The notes under the pieces are model-generated. The model was not told the DNA's origin. It saw only the letters and a list, made by a program, of their open reading frames with translations, and made no database searches. From NCBI GenBank assembly GCA_963513935.1, contig OY740766.1, forward strand, positions 5,487,000 through 5,550,999: a stretch of 64,000 bases of DNA, written 5' to 3'. Made by a program: the position numbers and the translations under genes. This DNA is from Aphrophora alni. Its lineage: Eukaryota > Arthropoda > Insecta > Hemiptera > Aphrophoridae. Shown piece after piece: positions 23,970 through 36,394 of this stretch (the stretch's first letter is position 1; every line of letters begins with the position of its first letter).

Positions 23970-24935
23970 CGGTTGACAGTTTAGAAAATCCAGGTAATAT
24001 TACACTTATGTATTATTTTTTACGTTTGTTTTATTTTGAATGTTCACATTTGAAATAATTTAGGTGTACTTTTTATTTTTTATTAGTTATAAATCGTAAA
24101 TGGAAGACTCTGATAACAAACATGGTTTTGCTATGATGTCCGTCGCTGAACTGTGGAAACAAATAATATTTACATATATTTGTTATAGTTCATATTTCGA
24201 CTTTAAGAAGGTTATTCATTTTTTACAGAACTTAAATATTTATGAAAAACGGCCTTAAGAGGAAAACTCAAAATGTCGATGTTCTACCTGCAACGTATTG
24301 CTTGCCAACTCAACAAAGATGTTGTTTTGGTAATTATACACGAGTGAAATTAAACCACGGACTCTAAAAAGTAAATAATCTCAAATATTTGAGTTCATCG
24401 CCTAAATTAATGTGTCCTAAAAATTCACGAAAAAGAAAATTATCGTTTGTGGTTTAATTGTAAAATACCAAACTGAAATAATGCCGACTTTAAAAAAATT
24501 CTTCCGAAGTTTGATAGAGTAGGTTTGAATCAGAAATATCCTAAAATTGAATTGAAGTAGTGATTGATTTTAAAGGCATGCGAGTTTCTAAGAAAGGTTT
24601 CAAAGTTCATAAAATGTTATTAATAAATAAATCTTTATGTAGTGAGTTAATTTTTTCTCGAATTTATTCGCAAATTGAATTGTCCTTTCACATTCCGCAT
24701 GAGTCAAAAGCCTTCTTCATCTGTTTGATCGGTCTACTTTTAACGCGCAGCAGCTAGAGGGCTTATTCCACACAAAATGATGTGCCCCTATCTAAATTAT
24801 TATCCCCCGAAATATTCATTAGCTCTGCAAACATTTAAATATTTCAGACAAGGTTGTTTTAAACGATTGTAAAGCAACCTTGATAAAACCCCAAATGACC
24901 AAATCATCAAATTAAGCAGCTGCAGTTTCAGGATG
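23970..24935. other. AT-rich stretch, nothing recognised
   Basis: A 65-codon frame at 24560-24757 lies here without any recognised feature. No gene is called. Confidence 0.3.
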
Positions 24936-25045
24936 AGTATATTCATTGTGTAGATGAAGAAGTTTCACAGTGAATATCATTGTATAGGTAGAAGCTTCAC
25001 AATGAATATTCATTCTGTAGGTGAAAGAGCTTCACAATGAATGTA
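24936..25045. repeat. Three tandem hairpin-forming units of ~33-36 bp
   Basis: Each unit begins ATTCATTGTG or a variant and ends with its near-inverse CACAATGAAT, enclosing TAG(A/G)TGAA-AAG(C/T)TT. Units start at about 24941, 24977 and 25009. The array is therefore both tandem and inverted. Confidence 0.75.
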
Positions 25046-25397
25046 TACTCATTTTGGTAATTTTCCTTAGATTTTGTTTGTTTTTGTGTAAGGTGAAAAA
25101 CCATCACGATCATTACCGCCTTAACAAATGTAATTAAATCTAAATAACAGCATACAAACTTTAATTAAATTAACAACAATAATCCTGTTAACTTGGCTAA
25201 AATAAAATAAACAACAATCATAACGTATTATAGTTCGATAAAAAGGCCTTTGCAAGGAACAAGTCAAATTATTACACTTTTATCTAAAACATTCTCAAAT
25301 GTTTTTGTCGGTAGATGAAACCTACCATCTTTTTATATAATACCCACATATAACAAAAGGCGATCAGATTTGCTTAGAAGGAGCATTATGTGAAAGT

Positions 25398-25923
25398 TTG
25401 TTCACCATTAATCCTATGATTGACCGATATCACCCCCTTTCAGTGCTACCCCTATTGGCTTACACTGTCAGCTTCCCAGGTATGCCTCAAAATGTCTGCC
25501 TCAGCTCTTATGAAGATCGCCGAAGATTAAATGATCTGAAAATTCATATTCCTGACACTCAGATAAATGTTACATTGTTGAAACTATCCCGCAGTGGGGG
25601 ACTTCTGAGGTAATTCCAAACTCACTTTGAACGACATTTGTTTGAACCCAGTGTTTTCAAACCCTCCTATCTGTATAAATATCCTAGTGTTCAAGTCGTC
25701 AGTTTTTTCGGACACATTACATCGAAGATTTAGTTTCCGAAGACACACTTTCGGGAATGATTTTCGGAAGGACATGTTTCTGACACCAAACATTGCAGCA
25801 TCCGTTTTGCCTTCAGTTTTAGCGACGTGGTTTAAACCTGAGCTTTTTCCTCCTTATGCCCTTCATTCGTCACAATTTTCTTTTAGACCCACGAGTTATA
25901 AAAATTTGATCAACATCAAATGA
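25398..25923 (+). other. Pair of adjacent open frames, unknown
   Basis: Frames 25398-25613 (71 codons) and 25627-25923 (98 codons) follow each other in different phases with only 13 bp between, in a segment of slightly higher GC. The first contains SYEDRRRLNDLKIHIPDTQI. A minus-strand frame (25584-25793) overlaps both. I recognise no domain. A decayed coding sequence is possible, chance equally so. Confidence 0.2.
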
Positions 25924-26773
25924 TGAGTTTTTGATAGACTACATTCCATCTACTAATGTGACGCCTATAGTTTATTTTTCCTTTTGACTTATCGCTCCCG
26001 ATTGGATAGATGTATTTAAACTTCGACCAATATTCTGTGCGAGTGTCATTGCGTGAAACTACGGACATAATATTTGAACACTGTTAATTATTGTAAGTAA
26101 ATTAACACACGCTTCTCTTTCCAAGCCTTCTTCATATTTCAGTTCCAACGTTAATGGAAATTTCAGCCTATAATTACGTTTACATAATCAATGTGTATAT
26201 CTTCCCTCTTTGTCATAACTTCCTGACGGCTAATGGAAATTACTGAATTCATAAAATATGCAGTCATTTTTTTAATTTCCCACTTCAGTAAAGAGAAAGC
26301 TTGCAATGGAGGAAGGGAAGAAGTGGATGTGTTTATTTTTGTTCGCGATTAGCGCAAAAGAGCGATTTTTTTAAATACAGTATTTGTAGGTTCGTCTGCA
26401 TTTATTTCTGAGCAAATGTTTGGTTAATGGAATTTAAACTGTAATAAAATTAAGAGTGATGTGATTTTAGAGTACAGTATGTCCGCAATACCTGGACAAA
26501 TTTATATTAAATCAGTATATGACACTATGCAAGCTGCCAAGATTCAAGACCATTGAGGGAGGAGCCAGTAGACAGCCTGACCTTGAAGAAACCAATAGGC
26601 ACCGTGCGGTTTTACCAACTCGTTTCATTAACAGCGATTCTTTTGCAGTTACGTTCATTTGAGTTTCAAGGAAATATCATAAATAATTTTGAATAAACAA
26701 TGTTTTACCGACTAAATAAATAAATGTAAAACAAATCTTTCCCTTTAAAATGCAAGAAATGTCAACCTAAGAA

Positions 26774-26896
26774 GTGGCTATCAACAATGCATTGTCGCAT
26801 ACTTGTATTCTGTAGTGGCTATTGACAATGCATTGTCGAATACTTACATTTTTTAGTGGCTATAGATAATGCATTGTCTATAAATTACTGCGCTTT
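26774..26896. repeat. 41-bp tandem repeat x3 with a 14-bp palindrome per unit
   Basis: GTGGCTAT starts at 26774, 26815 and 26856, exactly 41 bp apart. Unit 2 holds the perfect palindrome GACAATGCATTGTC; units 1 and 3 hold ACAATGCATTGT and GATAATGCATTGTC versions. The rest of the unit (GAATACTTACATTTTTTA) varies more than the palindrome between copies 1 and 2. Confidence 0.88.
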
Positions 26897-26989
26897 TTGT
26901 AAATTACTACTTTCACCAGCTGTACATTTAGTCCTTACTCGCTACGTTCGTGTCAGCAAATATTAAAGAGTTTGGTTCTAATTCAGAAT

Positions 26990-27240
26990 AGTTAAAATAC
27001 ACACATTTTTACCTAAAAGCTTTTTCTGAGTTCAATTACCTGTAAAATATAGGGAAAAAACACCGTTTTAAATAGCCGCCAATTTGAAAATATGTAATTT
27101 TTTGAAAGGTGTCGATAAAACACACAAGGTTTCTACACACCAAACTTCAAGTCTTGATATTTGTGATCATTTCGTCCATTTATAGAAACGACAATGTTGA
27201 ATAAATTGTTCCTAAAATTTCCGCCATTATAAATTTAATT
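26990..27240. repeat. Family D fragment
   Basis: It has TTTTAAATAGCCGCCAATTT and CACACCAAACTTCAAGTCTT, matching the order of the 11860-12140 fragment (GGCCGCCATTTT, then TATACCAAATTTTAAGTTTC). Confidence 0.35.
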
Positions 27241-28060
27241 AATTTAACTTGTTCTTAAATAGTCTGTGATATTTGAGCCACTCTAATAAATTACTAGATT
27301 TGAATTATAATGGTTTTGAACTCATCCTTAAATTGATTTCGATACAACTTATTACATTAAACATTTTGATTACTAATAACGATGAAATGATTGAAAGAAA
27401 ACAACATTTTAGATGATGGTGATTATTTAAAGTGTTTGTATTTATATGGATTTTCGTTTATTTATTAACTATTTACAATTTATTATATCTTTTTATTTAT
27501 ATATACATAAATAAATCTGGTGCTATTTTTAGTGTATGGGTATGTAATTACATATTATTACAGGTTGCAAATTACTTACATAAATTCTGTATCGTTAAAA
27601 TATATATGAATATTTGTACATTAATAATAAAAAGTTGATATATACAAAAAGAGCTTTTCAAATATATTAAACTTTCTAGAGGATATATAAGTTGAGAAGG
27701 AAGTAATAGGATTCTATGACTCAAGGGATAAAGTTATATACCCTTCGTAATTAGAATGCGGCAGTATCCTTAACACTGCATTTACACTACAGTACTTGTA
27801 ACGAAGAATTACTTTATCCGCAGAGTCTATAAAATTCTGAACTTGGAACTAATGATAAACACAGAGATTGAATGCAGTCATAACTGATAAACTACAGAGG
27901 TAAAACTTCAAAGGCAGTCTTAGAGTATATTTAAGTTTTTAAATTAATATTATTACAATGATATTTTTGGGGTATCGTAGTCAATACTTTTTATTTCGAT
28001 TCTTAAATGGATATAAACCGAGAACTTATAAAATGATATCAGGAACCGGAAATCCTTTGT
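27241..28060. other. AT-rich stretch, nothing recognised
   Basis: The 68-codon hydrophobic frame at 27432-27638 is AT-rich and shows no family. No gene is called. Confidence 0.3.
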
Positions 28061-28710
28061 TATAAAGAGGTCAAGAGGCTCTTTTGGATAGAGTATGTCC
28101 AAGGAAAAAAGAATGAGAGGGGCTGAAGAAAAGAATAGATGACCAGCTAGTTGGAAAGAACGGCCTAGCAGGAGATGAATATATGACGTTCAGGGCAACC
28201 CGAGGAGCAAGGAATGAGAAAGGGCATTCTGAGAGCTGATGATACGAGGGAATGGCGATCTCCTGTTGCAGAATCCAAGGCTTACATAGAACTAAAATTT
28301 TTTTTTTAAAATTCAGGATTAAACCGCGATTTTTTAATATATGGGTTTTAGTCTTTCGGCAGATACAAATTTTGTATAAATAATAAACACCTATTTGGCA
28401 AGAAATAAACGAAATACATTCAATATCAAAGTTGATCAAAATTGGTTCTTTTTTTCAGCTGTACGACAGGAAAACAGACATAATTATAATATTTTATACA
28501 CCATGAGGATAAATGTAATTTCAAGAATAAACTCCAGATAGTGTTTTACCCACCACAAAACATTCTTAGCAGAGTAACTAAAAGTTAAAAAGCAATAGAA
28601 GAAACGCTTTACAGATTAAATGTTTTGCTAGAGGGATAAGCCCTTTTATATAAACATCATAAGCAATTAATTATTTATTACTGTTGAGCAGAATATTAGT
28701 TGCTAGGATT

Positions 28711-28756
28711 AGTTCCCCATTATGAGACAGTTTCAGCTGTCTCATAATGGGGAACT
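28711..28756. repeat. Perfect 20-bp hairpin, 6-nt loop
   Basis: Left arm 28711-28730 (AGTTCCCCATTATGAGACAG) and right arm 28737-28756 are exact reverse complements around the loop TTTCAG. Its GC content is higher than the neighbourhood. Confidence 0.95.
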
Positions 28757-30930
28757 GTCTTTAACTAATTTTACTTTTTGTACTAAGTATATTGTAGAGA
28801 TGTACCCTTTGTAAAACGCATCCAGGTCACCCGGAAGGAGATTTCAAAAACTGTTCATTTTCATACAAATAAACGTGTTCACACAGTCATTGATATTTCT
28901 AGCGTCAACCAAGATTAGATTTCAACTTATTATCGGGAAGAATATAGATTACATAATCAGACATAAATAATGAAGTGTTCCAGCTTCGCGCATTCGGTGG
29001 AATGTGTCAGGACCTGTGGAAATGACATTATGGATTTTCACAGTATAAACATTCTGGATCTGGTCAGGTTCGCAAGAGTAACAGGTAATTTCGGAGGAGG
29101 TGCTATTTAGTATGTAAGCAGAAAGGACCAATCAAACTGTGCTAATTTTACTGGCTGCGAAATCATCTTCTCATTTGTAATATAACTGTAGATTGAATAT
29201 TGGATTTTGACGAATTTATATTCATAGATTTCTATTTGTATATGTTGAAATGCGTTTTTTAACAAAAAAATAAGACAAATTTCCAAAATGGCGGGACGTT
29301 ATTTTGTTATAGTTGATATAGAAAGGAGCCAACTGTAATTTTAAATATGGTCAACAATTTTTTATATGGTCTAAAATGTAATGTGAACTTACAAACCTAT
29401 CATAAATCAGTGTGGAAAAAAAATCGTTATGGTTCCCTTTAATAAATCTGAACTCTACTTCAAGACTTTTTCTGGTTAATTCTCCCAAAGAAGTGAATAC
29501 AAGGTCATGCAATACATTCTTGAGAAAAGAGACGTTAAAGAGAGGTTTTTCACCATCAAACGAGTAATTAAACCGTTGACTCAAGATCATTTTTGCTTAG
29601 TTGTCGTCTTTAGCTGTACGATCCCAGTTGAACTTTGTAATTATGAGTTTGTAATTTTCCTTAGATTAATATAAAGTTGACTTATATAGACCACTCAAGC
29701 CTAACTTTTCATTCCATTATATCTTTTATTACAAGTTTTAATTTCATTTTTCAACTTAGTCTTTGGCTATGTTGATTTTTTCGGTTTTAGGTTTATTAGT
29801 TGACAACAACAGCCTCGTATTAGTTTGTACACACATAAACGCTGACAAATTTCCGAGTGAATTACACTAACAATAAGGACTAATTCGAATGACGCTGTGA
29901 GTTCAGTCAAGTTTGTTTTGAGCATAACCAAATAATTTAAATGATTGACCAATTTTCATTAAGACTCGTCTGTGAAGAGATTCGAAGAAATGGTACTTAA
30001 GTCTCTCATTATTTTCTCTATTAAGTTTTATCTAGATGAAGGTATACACTGCTACTCTTCTCTTATTAAAACGATTTAACAAATAAAATGTTTTCTGTAT
30101 GTTTACAAAAAATACTATTACTTTATAAATATTTATTGAAAAACTTCCCGTCTAGTCATTTGTTAATGTAAAATAACTAATACAATAGAATGAAGGTTAC
30201 AGTCATGTAATATATCAAGTGTTTTTAAGGTACTAAAAAAAACCGAGTTAATTTTGATGTAAAATTTCGACGACAAAAATAATATCTCTTTTTCATCGCA
30301 AAGTTCTTTTAAAAAGCTACAATCTAATAGAGAGTTCAATCTCACAACATTTTGGCTCATTTTATTTAAATAATGATCTATACTTCATGCACGAAGTACA
30401 GAGATATTTATGATTTATTCGATAGATGTTGAGCTTTTTGTTTTCAGTAAATGTCCGTTTTGAGGACCAAAATGCACTTTTAAAATGGTTTCTCTTTTCC
30501 AGCAAGTACATTTAAAAAGGTATAATTTAGACATCAATAATTTACTTTTGAATAATGTCTACAAGTTCTCAAACGTTTTTGAAAAATAGGTTTTTTTTTA
30601 GAATATGTTTTAAACACTTCAATCGAAATTTAGCATGTCTATTATGATTTATTTTAAACGTATGACTTAAAACCCGTCACAACAGCTAGTTATTAAAAAT
30701 AGAGTGTTCAACTTTACGGTTTATACTTTACATTTTTTAACTTCAAGTTTATGTAATAATTCACGAAATAGAACAATTAACTTTAAACGTATTTTGTTTT
30801 GATTGTAGTTTAAAAATGAAAAAATATGTTAACGGCTAAGTTTTTCATAACATCTATAAAATTATGGAGTTGGAGGTTGTTTGGGGTTGAAGAGTTGATT
30901 TGGCTTTTGTACAAATGTTTTTTATTAAGT
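28757..30930. other. AT-rich stretch with unremarkable small frames
   Basis: Small minus-strand frames (28949-29131, 29351-29590, 29767-29952, 30163-30360) show no recognisable motif. The part at about 29745-29830 (CTATGTTGATTTTTTCGG, TTTATTAGTTGACAACAACAG) resembles the segment at 45490-45550 and may be another decayed Penelope-type 3' region. Confidence 0.3.
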
Positions 30931-31059
30931 TCCCCCCCCCCCTATGGCATCAGATTCACAGTAAACATTGTTTGAATTCGTTTATCGGTTTAAAAATAAC
31001 TAGGGTGGGAAGTTTAAAAAAATTACTTGGTATTTATTCATAAATCAGTTCGCCAATTA

Positions 31060-31480
31060 TAAGTAAAAAAAACTAAAAAATCACCTGCTTAAAAATACGC
31101 GATACTCAAAATCTACTATACAGATTTTGCGTAAATTTTAGTGAAACACGAAGATTAATAGCTTACACCGTTGTACAAAGTATCAAGTAAATAAATATTC
31201 CGGTTTAAGAGTAATTGGTGAAAAATAATGATTTTAATCAATCACGATTTGCATTGAGAACGTGTTTATGACACAAGCGAATCAATTCTAGGCCCTAATT
31301 TAAATAAATAAAACAATTTTCAAAGACAGCATCCATGATTCCTTTTCAGTTTCTTATTGATAACTACCAAACCGATATTTCTGCTGACAATTAGATTCGT
31401 TGTTATTTGGATTAGATTGATAGTTGAGTGAAATAATTTGTGCAATGTTTTTGCAAAGAAATGATTTTAAACACAGTTCC
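31060..31480 (+). repeat. Family A copy, right half
   Basis: Contains GAACGTGTTTATGACACAAG, AATTCTAGGCCCTAATTTA, CAGCATCCATGATTCC and GAAATAATTTGTGCAATGT, TTTTGCAAAG at the right end. Confidence 0.65.
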
Positions 31481-31784
31481 TAATTTAGTTAACAATTAAA
31501 CTGTATAAATTCGTAATAATGGAAACAACGGTCTAGGAGAATGAAACGTTGGCATAAAAGCAAATTAAGGCCAACCCCTTGGGGGCCTTCAGGAGGGCGG
31601 AGTCATACATTCTTAATCTACAGGTCGAGTAGCACATTGTTTTATATTTCTGTCAAAAACAAAGGAAGAACTGATAATTATTAGTACGGATAATATTAAT
31701 TGACAGACTAAGACCAAGATGGTAGCCGATCAAATTTGAACATTAATTTACACATTTAGTTATAGAACATAAGCATTAAATACT

Positions 31785-31788
<4 letters not shown>
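31481..31788. other. AT-rich stretch, nothing recognised
   Basis: No gene or repeat can be named. Confidence 0.3.

Positions 31789-31845
<57 letters not shown>
31789..31845. repeat. (AT)n microsatellite
   Basis: 57 bp of uninterrupted AT dinucleotides. Confidence 0.97.
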
Positions 31846-31847
<2 letters not shown>

Positions 31848-32172
31848 CATTATTTAAAATGAAAGCTACTAAACATTCAAATATCTGAAAAACAGTACAA
31901 ACTGATTTTAATCAAATTTTGGTAAAATATGAAGATCTATAACACAAACCAATGTTCTAAATTGTAAGAAAATGAAAATATCATTTCCTGAGTAATTCTA
32001 GTACTTTGACCACTCAAGTTATTTACGTGGTGTGGTGTAAAAATTGATTTAGACTATAAATGTGTATATTTCACCAACTTTTCATTGAAATAGTTTGTGC
32101 TCATTTTGAAATATTCAAACTTTTACGAATACGTTCATAATAATACAATATTTTAAATGAACCTAATTATAA

Positions 32173-32675
32173 GGTGTATTTATTGCATTATACTACAATA
32201 GCTTCTCTGTTGTGGACCAAGGATACAGAGGACCCGCGAATGTACCGTGGGTAGACAAACTATTAATCCCAAAAGCAGAAAATGACCCCACTGAGGAGCG
32301 ATACCAAGGCACGTTTGCGTATGAAGACTTTTTCTTCTTAGATAGACTCCTCTAGTTGCTCCCAACACCTGGTGACAACTCCTAACAATTATACTTACTT
32401 CTATCAAAAAGTAAAAGAAATAAAATTCTCTCAGCAAGAGGAATTTGCTTGTCCTCCCAGATTGAAATGAATTCATCTCAACAACCAAAAAAACGATACC
32501 TCTCAAGAAACTAACAGATCTAAAAGCCCACTTCTTGTGGTATGAGGGAAAGGACCGGTCGGTCTACGATATTAAAGACCTCTGGAATCTTATCTTCGTG
32601 CCGGGCAACACTGAAAGTGATTTCATCGTATCTGAAACGTTTATAAGGATGAGATGGATCGTCGCAAGAAGGTAA
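32173..32675 (+). pseudogene. Frameshifted coding relic of an unknown protein
   Basis: A GC-richer island holds three successive open frames on the plus strand. Frame one, 32173-32355 (60 codons), includes VPWVDKLLIPKAENDPTEER. Frame two, 32342-32470, includes YQKVKEIKFSQQEEFACPPR. Frame three, 32466-32675 (69 codons), includes LKAHFLWYEGKDRSVYDIKD. They are balanced, charged, globular-looking sequences, unlike the Phe/Ile/Tyr/Lys-rich chance frames nearby, and each hands over to the next by a single-step frame change. A run of seven A lies at about 32487-32493 inside frame three. Its end reads AAG/GTAAAG, which could be a splice donor. A minus-strand frame (32180-32506, 108 codons) overlaps and is judged the shadow. 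I do not recognise the protein; a transposon or host pseudogene are both possible. Confidence 0.4.
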
Positions 32676-32803
32676 AGCAGCAGCAGAAACACTTACGTGG
32701 ATAAAGTACAGTGATATTAAAAAACAATATTGGACGCTATTTTGAAAAGTTTAAAGAGAATATTAAAATTGTGATAAACTAAAAATTAATAGTACCAAAA
32801 TTT

Positions 32804-32989
32804 TTGCAAAGTTCTGCATCAGTATCTCAATTCATTCAGAAGTTACACCCTGTTTCCGAAAAAAAAAATACAAAGATATGGATAGACGTAAAACTAATGG
32901 ATGTTTATAGGAAATGCTTAGATTTACCACTATTGCAATACACACTAAACTCTATAAACGAAGGTATAATACAGTTTTCATACTTTTAA
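32804..32989 (+). other. Open frame of unknown nature
   Basis: A 61-codon frame with no ATG (TTG start) contains IWIDVKLMDVYRKCLDLPLL. It follows the coding relic by about 130 bp on the same strand and could belong to it, but nothing proves this. Confidence 0.15.
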
Positions 32990-32999
32990 GAAATCCTGT

Positions 33000-34385
33000 G
33001 TTTAAAGTGAAAGTAAAAAAATGTATGAGATAAAGACTTGAAAAAGAACAATGAAAGTCCTGTGACTTTCTGCTTTACTGCCCCCCATCTCTTGGCTTAA
33101 ATAACGAATTCTTTTATTGTCTGTAACATGTACTTAGGTTCTGCGCTGACAAAGCAAACACTTTCTATTTCGAAAAAAATCTACCTTGTGAAATTACTGT
33201 GCCTTGTTTTTTAAACAAATATAATTTATTAAAAGTAATCAAAAACTCTCTTTATTGCATAAAAATAAATTTATTTTTTTATTAGGATCGTTAACGTGTT
33301 GGTCGTTCTGAACGTTGTTTTGTATGTTTTATAATATATAAATCGTTGAAAAATAATCTCATGTTTTATGGTACAACTTTTATATTGAAACGGAAGACAT
33401 TTTTCATGTGCTATGAAATTCTCTATCAAAAAAATTCTTTGTGGACAAATGTGCTACTATGAAGTATTGCAATGTGAATATCATAGTTCTGTCAAAATAT
33501 CGGTTATAGAACTCTCAACCAGGTAGACATGAGTTAAGTGGCTGATCATGGAGGATTTAAGGTGAAAGAGTATGGGAACTGACAAAGACTACACTGATTG
33601 GCACAAAATCAGCTAAATTACCCGTTTAAGTGGGTTCAAGCGTACTCTGGGTAATTGTACTATTCTCGCGAAATACTTTCTATGTATGTAACCTTATTGT
33701 GTGGATGGCCAAGTGATCTTAAGCATTTTATGACGTGGACAATGTACTATCCAAGAAACATTTAAATACTTATGGTTTATTAAACGATAACTTGAAATGC
33801 AGACTGTGTGTTCACCACCTGGACGCACAAAACGCGCACTTTTGTGAGCGACTCCCCGATCTTCAACCTTTCTGGAGCTCCAGTAAATATAAATAACATA
33901 CAAAACAGGTTTTAGAATTCACGAAAGACTGCATTGACTAGGATTAAGGAAGTCCACAAAAAGCATTTTAATCAAAAGAATTTAAAGCTCTAAAGACCTA
34001 TAAAATGAAGATTTCCATTTCAATAGAATGTATTTACAAATGTGCCTACTCCTCCTTCCCCCCTCTCTACCAAACGAAATTTGGTCTTATTGAGGTACTT
34101 CTTTTTATTACTTAAGAAGATTTTTAAAATATCAAAGGTGTGAAGATTCAAATTATTATATAGTCATGGTAACGACCTTCATTTTAGTTCGTATAGGATG
34201 ATCCAAAAACTGTTCTTCAAGTCATTTTTCTTCTCATGAAGCCTTTTATAATGTTTAACTTACCTCCTGCCCTCTCAATTGTTAAATAAAAAAAGTAAAA
34301 AAGTTGGACTCGTAAAAGTAGATCCTTAGTACAAACAAATTTGTCACAAACCTTTTATAAATATCTTATTTAATAATAAAGTTAA
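33000..34385. other. AT-rich stretch, nothing recognised
   Basis: No gene can be supported. The 69-codon minus frame at 33694-33903 has no recognised feature. Confidence 0.3.
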
Positions 34386-34672
34386 ACGTAGTATTACTTT
34401 CAATTCAGCCACCCTGTATACCATTGCCAACATTAGTACGCACATAACGTGCGAGTACGTAACAGTGTACTGTCTCATAGGACACTCTTTATATATAATT
34501 AGTAAGGATAAATCAATTAACGTATTAGTAATTAAGCTTCTCATAATACGCTGTAAGAAGTATTGCGATGTCAAGTTTAGTCTCAAGTAGTGTAATTGAC
34601 TTTTAATCTGATTGCTTGAAATTGTGTTTTTGTTTGTCTAGTTTATTAGAGCATGAAGCTTAATCTATTTGT
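34386..34672 (+). repeat. Left arm of a widely spaced inverted repeat
   Basis: This arm pairs with 38580-38830 in inverse orientation. Shared blocks are GAAATTGTG, TTTGTTTGTCTAGTTTATTA, GAGCATGAAGC, AGTGTAATTGACTTTT, GATGTCAAGT(T/C)TA and TAATAC(G)-TGTAAGAA/GTTGTGAA. CACCCTGTATACC at about 34412 is a transposon-end-like motif near the outer part. Confidence 0.8.
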
Positions 34673-34798
34673 GGTTATTAAAGACCCCACTATCTCATGG
34701 ATTGCAGTTACTCTATATCAAGGTTTCTCATGAATAGTTTTAAGTTAACTCAGGTCCGTTTTGTCAAACATTTTAAAGAAATTGGCCCAAAGGTGCGT

Positions 34799-34802
<4 letters not shown>

Positions 34803-34847
<45 letters not shown>
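34803..34847. repeat. Poly-A tract of 45
   Basis: An uninterrupted A run, followed by GAATGG. It may be the tail of a retrotransposed copy, but the upstream sequence is not recognised; such tracts also vary in sequencing. Confidence 0.95.
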
Positions 34848-34849
<2 letters not shown>

Positions 34850-35035
34850 ATGGTTGAAATGTTATCATTTACTTAATATATGACTATTTACCTAACAAAT
34901 ATTTCAGTAATTTAAGAGTTCGTTAAGAAACATTTCGTTAAGTACAGTCTGCTCATTTCCTTGCTCTGTCATTGGTTGAACTGATTTATCAAAACAAGTC
35001 ATCTTTATCTAGGTTGTATATTATAATACAGTTAT

Positions 35036-35235
35036 NNNNNNNNNNNNNNNNNNNNNNNNNNNNNNNNNNNNNNNNNNNNNNNNNNNNNNNNNNNNNNNNN
35101 NNNNNNNNNNNNNNNNNNNNNNNNNNNNNNNNNNNNNNNNNNNNNNNNNNNNNNNNNNNNNNNNNNNNNNNNNNNNNNNNNNNNNNNNNNNNNNNNNNNN
35201 NNNNNNNNNNNNNNNNNNNNNNNNNNNNNNNNNNN
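35036..35235. other. Assembly gap (200 N)
   Basis: Exactly 200 N, a length typical of a nominal scaffold gap rather than a measured one. Open frames reported across it are meaningless. Confidence 0.99.
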
Positions 35236-35269
35236 TTGCTGATATCTGTCTTCTGAACAAACTAAACGA

Positions 35270-35650
35270 AACGATTGGACCATTGTTTACCAAATTTTTT
35301 AAAACTATTTTTCCATTTTTTCTTTCGATAATTTACAAATTTTAACAGTAGCGTAAAAAAACAAAACAAATATCTAGTTCAATAATAATTACTGCTACAA
35401 AATTTAGATCAAGTTTTTTCTAAAATATAGCCTGTAAGGATCCAAAAAAAATGTACACTCCACAAAAACCCTCGTTTTTTGTTCGGGAGTTATCTATAAA
35501 AACGCACAAAATTAACTCTTCCGAGTTTCTACATATTTTAATGTAACGTGAAAATTAATGACTCAGATTAGTGAATTCAGTTTTAAGTGGAAGAAATAAC
35601 GGGTCACGAATAATTGGAAAACGTTAACATCTAAGTGTTTAAAAAAAGTC
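35270..35650 (+). repeat. Family A middle fragment
   Basis: Contains CCTCGTTTTTTGTTCGGGAG, GTAACGTGAAAATTAATGAC and GTCACGAATAATTGG, which are the central modules. It starts right at the N gap, so the left part may be lost in the gap. Confidence 0.5.
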
Positions 35651-36394
35651 CTAGTTTCCAACACCCCAAAAATTCTGTTTGGAATGAAAATGCAATCGGT
35701 AAAAAATTTAGATTTGGAGGTCTTATAAAAGTTATAATTTCTAAAATTCGGCTATATAAGTTGATATTAAAATAACTTCTTTGTTAACTCAAAATTTGGA
35801 AATATGCCTAGTTAAAAATTTCTAAATTCAAAATTTGAAATACAGAAATGAACACTGATTGCTGTCGGATTGGTGTTTTATATTTCCAAAATGCGAAAAT
35901 TATTTTCTTTTTATGGTTATCAAAAATAAATCAAAATCGTTGTTATAATTTTTCTTTTGTGTGAGCTTGCCGCCTAAATTTTAAGTTTTATTTAGTTTAG
36001 TGCAAGACTTTTTTGCATGGACAATTTTATTTACGTTTCTACACGATTCACACAACACATTATATTTCGGATGTAAACTTCTTGTAATACTATCAATAAT
36101 AAGTCTGACATTTCAATTAAACGAAATAACAGGAAAATCCAATTAAGTTTATCGTCAGCTCGTGAGTAATCCGCGCTGTACTCTGGCGATTGGCGTAAAA
36201 TCCCCTCCGGGGGGTCGTCCGACCTCAGCTTCTACATTATATTATAAGGGTTGAGAATAATGTGACGTGCTCAACCTTGCCACTCTAGGAGTAGTTGGAT
36301 TAGACGAAATAGTGATATTTTCAGAAATATTCTATAGTTTTTTGTGCTCATATCCGTTTTGAGTTCCGCTGAGTACAAAAGAGTGGTTGTTGGA

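Noticed and set aside
25398..25923. Two-frame gene with a GAG/GTAATT splice donor at about 25608
   Set aside because: The donor is weak, no matching acceptor was seen, and neither frame resembles a known protein. Left only as a low-confidence note.
28071..28439. 122-codon minus-strand frame, second longest in the window
   Set aside because: No domain, low-complexity Phe/Ser/Leu content, and parts of the plus strand (GGTCAAGAGGCTC) recall repeat DNA. There is no support beyond length.
32180..32506. 108-codon minus-strand frame
   Set aside because: It lies opposite the better, charged plus-strand frames of the unknown relic and looks like their hydrophobic shadow.
34803..34847. Processed retrocopy ending in the 45-A tract
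   Set aside because: No gene-like sequence or target-site duplication could be recognised upstream.
34972..35293. Open frames across the N run
   Set aside because: They exist only because N codons are not read as stops.
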